Shown here in pieces: positions 61,848-64,000 of a DNA stretch of 64,000 nt. Positions within the stretch are counted from its first letter, which is position 1. Every line of letters starts with the position of its first letter. This stretch comes from CAZQQN01 sp964595485 (GTDB lineage Bacteria > Bacteroidota > Bacteroidia > CAILMK01 > CAYYUA01). The notes under the pieces were generated by a model, which did no database searches, was not told the DNA's origin, and saw only the letters and a program-made list of their open reading frames with translations. Both the position numbers and the translations under genes were made by a program. The stretch is from positions 1 to 64,000 of the forward strand of contig CAZQQN010000012.1 in NCBI GenBank assembly GCA_964595485.1. The letters are read 5' to 3'.

Positions 61848-63512
61848 CTAGTATAAATTTAATTTGAGCCCACCGGTTAAATGGAACCCCCTAACAGGGT
61901 AATTATTCCAATATTGGTATTCGTTGCCTAAAATGTTGTTGAATTCAAAATAAGCAGTGAAAGCTTTAGAAAATCGATAATCAATGCCGGCATTGAGGTC
62001 CAAAATGCCATCCAGCTGTTCAGTTTGGGGAGAACCATCCATGGAATAGCTTAAGAAGTCCCTTTGATTAAAGCCAAAAAGACTAGCGCGGATAGTAATC
62101 TTATCACCGATTTTATATTGGCTTTCTACCTCATATTCAAGCGCTGGTATATGCCATGGGCTTTCTTTTTCCGTTAAATTGAAGTTACGGTATTTACCCA
62201 TTAAGGAAGCGTTCCAGCGCTCAGATATCTGATATCGGAAAGAAGTGCTAAGCTCGAAAATAGCAGCTACACCATTGTTATAGCGAATATCAAATTCCCG
62301 GTTGAGGGTTGAATCATTGACAAAAAATGGCAAATTCTCAACGTTCTTGTAAGCTATTTTGGCATTGTACTGTGCGTCTTGTTGGAAGTTTCCTTTAACC
62401 CCTGCGAATATTTCCAGTTGTTTATTGGTATTTTGTAAAGGTAGGTTTCTTTTAACATAGGGGTTTTCATTGATAAAGTCCTGATAAGTATTGACATCAA
62501 GGTTTCCTTTAATTCCTCCGAAAGCTGACAATTGGTTGCTTATAAGGGGTAAATTCACCCTGATAAATGGATAAAAATAAAACGGGCTTTGTGAAGTATC
62601 ACTGACTGTTGCACTACGAAAGCCAATTTTAGCCTGGCCAATCTCATGGTTCAACTGGTAATGACCATTGATCTTGAAAATGCTACGACTGTACCCGTTG
62701 TTCCCCAGGCGATAGTCCAGGTACCTGTATTTAGCGTCAAAAATGGCAGCATTCTCATTAATATTCTCTTTGATTTTTCCTTTAGCAAATAAGTCAGTCT
62801 CTGCACTATTTTGTGATGTACTTAGATTATGAGCACCTACATCAAGCCAATATTGAATGTTTCCTGTATCCCCGCGTTCATTATCAAAACTGGCATTCAG
62901 GCCGTATTTCGTGTAACGGGTCCTTAAATCCTCAGCCTGGAAATCGGAAGAATCCCGATTATAACCGTAATTGTGCACTATGTTATTTTTAAAATAAACT
63001 TCACCCGATAAGGAGCTATTATCGTAAAGTTTTTTAGCGGACAAATCAAGAACTTGTTCTGAAAAATCAGAATTATTCACAGGGCCGTTGCCTGAATGAT
63101 GCTTTGCATAAGCACTGAAAGCTTTATTTTTATCCCTGAGGGTATTGTAATTCAGCTCAGCAAAAACATTGGCATAATTGCCATAACCGCCTTTAAAGAA
63201 AGAGTTCCTGAGGGGGTCCAATTCTTGTTGACCTAAAGAAACTGCTGGAAGACGCTTTTTGGAAGGAGCTATTGGCAGATAGGCAGGTTTATTCTTATAG
63301 GATAATTCGGGTTTGTCAAAATTGATATCCGGATTGGTTGGCCTTACATTTAATTTCCTGGCCTCGGTTAGTTTAGGTTTATACTCAGAAACAACGTCAA
63401 TTTCTTCTTCTACCTGGGCTTGAGCAGTTATCGAAGAAACTAACAGGCCCGTAAGCAAGAGGGTTGTTAGTTTCAAAAAACGTATTTCTGCTAATTTAAA
63501 TTGATTACTCAT
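61848..63512 (-). CDS. TonB-receptor-like outer-membrane beta-barrel protein
   Basis: The 554-residue protein has a signal peptide (about 1-32, ending AQAQ). A short N-terminal region with EEEIDVVSEYKPKLTEARK follows. The rest is a barrel of many aromatic-edged strands ending GFHLTGGLKLNLY. No plug domain is seen, so it is not a full TonB-dependent receptor. It overlaps the upstream TPR gene by 8 bp, which shows coupled translation and suggests a joint role in envelope transport or assembly. Confidence 0.8.
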   Translation of the reverse strand: MSNQFKLAEIRFLKLTTLLLTGLLVSSITAQAQVEEEIDVVSEYKPKLTEARKLNVRPTNPDINFDKPELSYKNKPAYLPIAPSKKRLPAVSLGQQELDPLRNSFFKGGYGNYANVFAELNYNTLRDKNKAFSAYAKHHSGNGPVNNSDFSEQVLDLSAKKLYDNSSLSGEVYFKNNIVHNYGYNRDSSDFQAEDLRTRYTKYGLNASFDNERGDTGNIQYWLDVGAHNLSTSQNSAETDLFAKGKIKENINENAAIFDAKYRYLDYRLGNNGYSRSIFKINGHYQLNHEIGQAKIGFRSATVSDTSQSPFYFYPFIRVNLPLISNQLSAFGGIKGNLDVNTYQDFINENPYVKRNLPLQNTNKQLEIFAGVKGNFQQDAQYNAKIAYKNVENLPFFVNDSTLNREFDIRYNNGVAAIFELSTSFRYQISERWNASLMGKYRNFNLTEKESPWHIPALEYEVESQYKIGDKITIRASLFGFNQRDFLSYSMDGSPQTEQLDGILDLNAGIDYRFSKAFTAYFEFNNILGNEYQYWNNYPVRGFHLTGGLKLNLY

Positions 63513-64000
63513 CCTTTATCTGGTTTAAGGTATCCGGTTCCATGGTTTCTTTTTGCTCTTCCCCGGCTTCCCGCTTTTTGATTTTTTCAAGTTTTTGGCT
63601 GGCTATATTGGTTAATTCCTCTCCTGGGAAATTTTCCTCGACACTTTTTAAGGTGTTCTTAGCCTGGAAATCTTTATCCTGTTGAACAAATACATCCCCA
63701 AGTAGAATAAATCCTTTGGCTACCCAATAATTGTAGTTGGTGAAATTGTCTTTTAATTCGTAGATCATGTTCTGGGCTGCCTCATATTTACCTTGTTCAT
63801 AAAGAACTGAGGCTTCAAGATATTTTGATTCAGCCCCGATTTCGCCTTTATTAGCCTTATAAACTTTTGCTAAAAGTGGTGCTGCTTTTTCCCATTTTTC
63901 TTCTTCATAATAAACTTTAGCTAAGTAATACCTGGCCTGCGTTTTCTGTTCCTTTGAAGCGGCTGCTAAACTCATCAGCTGCCTGGCTTTCTTCCTGGCA
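63505..64000 (-). CDS. Tetratricopeptide-repeat protein (partial, cut by window end)
   Basis: The frame stays open to the right edge, so the N-terminus lies outside the window. The visible ~165 residues show repeated helical pairs of TPR type: ARYYLAKVYYEEEKWEKAAP, SKYLEASVLYEQGKYEAAQ, and WVAKGFILLGDVFVQQDKDF. The C-terminus is charged (KKREAGEEQKETMEPD). It resembles a periplasmic TPR scaffold. It overlaps the barrel gene downstream by 8 bp, which marks the two as a functional pair. Confidence 0.82.
   Translation of the reverse strand, partial: ARKKARQLMSLAAASKEQKTQARYYLAKVYYEEEKWEKAAPLLAKVYKANKGEIGAESKYLEASVLYEQGKYEAAQNMIYELKDNFTNYNYWVAKGFILLGDVFVQQDKDFQAKNTLKSVEENFPGEELTNIASQKLEKIKKREAGEEQKETMEPDTLNQIKDE

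Noticed and set aside
1..64000. CRISPR array, prophage or restriction-defence island
   Set aside because: No regularly spaced direct repeats, Cas genes, phage structural genes, integrase or restriction-modification genes were seen.

Overview
The window is a gene-dense stretch of a Bacteroidota chromosome, most likely from Cytophagales, with moderately low GC (roughly 40% by eye). Four things point there. There are many copies of the Bacteroidota -7 promoter element TAnnTTTG. There are type IX secretion (T9SS) sorting-domain proteins and a PorV/PorQ-type barrel. There are Bacteroidota-typical families (DUF3078, DUF4294, a CarboxypepD_reg TonB receptor, an RND pump fused to its outer-membrane factor). 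Strong Shine-Dalgarno sequences are absent. No complete insertion sequence, prophage, CRISPR array or rRNA operon is visible; one tRNA-Arg(CCT) is present.

Layout. 1-5.6 kb: a repeat-rich left edge, rdgB, an acidic hypothetical protein, ilvE, a DUF3078 outer-membrane protein, a tiny T9SS-sorting-domain-like protein, and a LytTR response regulator with an HPt protein but no histidine kinase. 5.9-14.9 kb: a geranylgeranyl-reductase-like flavoprotein, msrA with a 3D-domain lipoprotein, tRNA-Arg, acs, a DciA-like protein, a YbaB-like protein, thpR, a CbpA-type co-chaperone and two poorly known proteins. 15.1-16.5 kb: a MITE-like 144-bp element, a tail-less SSB, a zinc-ribbon protein and an Mth938-domain protein. 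16.6-20.0 kb: the translation operon rplM-rpsI-rpsB-tsf, then pyrH after a terminator. 20.3-25.8 kb: the operon DUF177-rpmF-plsX-fabH-efp-accB-accC, which joins a ribosomal protein, phospholipid and fatty-acid initiation, EF-P and acetyl-CoA carboxylase. rpmF is only 59 codons long and was read by hand. 25.9-30.3 kb: pdxA, rsmA, mgtE and a 2-hydroxyacid dehydrogenase.

30.6-39.5 kb holds the most distinctive locus: a TonB-dependent receptor, a 1298-residue secreted protein with a T9SS-type C-terminal domain, and a PorV/PorQ-type barrel, in one transcription unit closed by a strong terminator. It looks like a dedicated surface-export and attachment cassette. 39.5-44.9 kb: greA, a HIT protein and ruvC, then four tightly coupled genes (an LPG-synthase-like flippase, a membrane glycosyltransferase, a small winged-helix-like protein, and a lone DppC-type permease). 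45-51.2 kb: a heavy-metal efflux locus with a CusB-like adaptor, a CusA-CusC fusion and a Cys/His-rich periplasmic protein. 51.3-64 kb: a Nudix hydrolase, an unknown protein, rsfS-ftsH, an NlpC/P60 peptidase, a ferredoxin divergent from a LuxC-type acyl-CoA reductase, an outer-membrane barrel, a ureohydrolase divergent from arginine decarboxylase (polyamine synthesis), an acidic low-complexity protein, a DUF4294 protein, and an outer-membrane barrel with a TPR protein cut by the window end.

All family names come from reading motifs in the translations. No database or folding search was run. Where a longer reading frame began with a non-ATG codon or an implausible N-terminus, the preferred start is given and explained.
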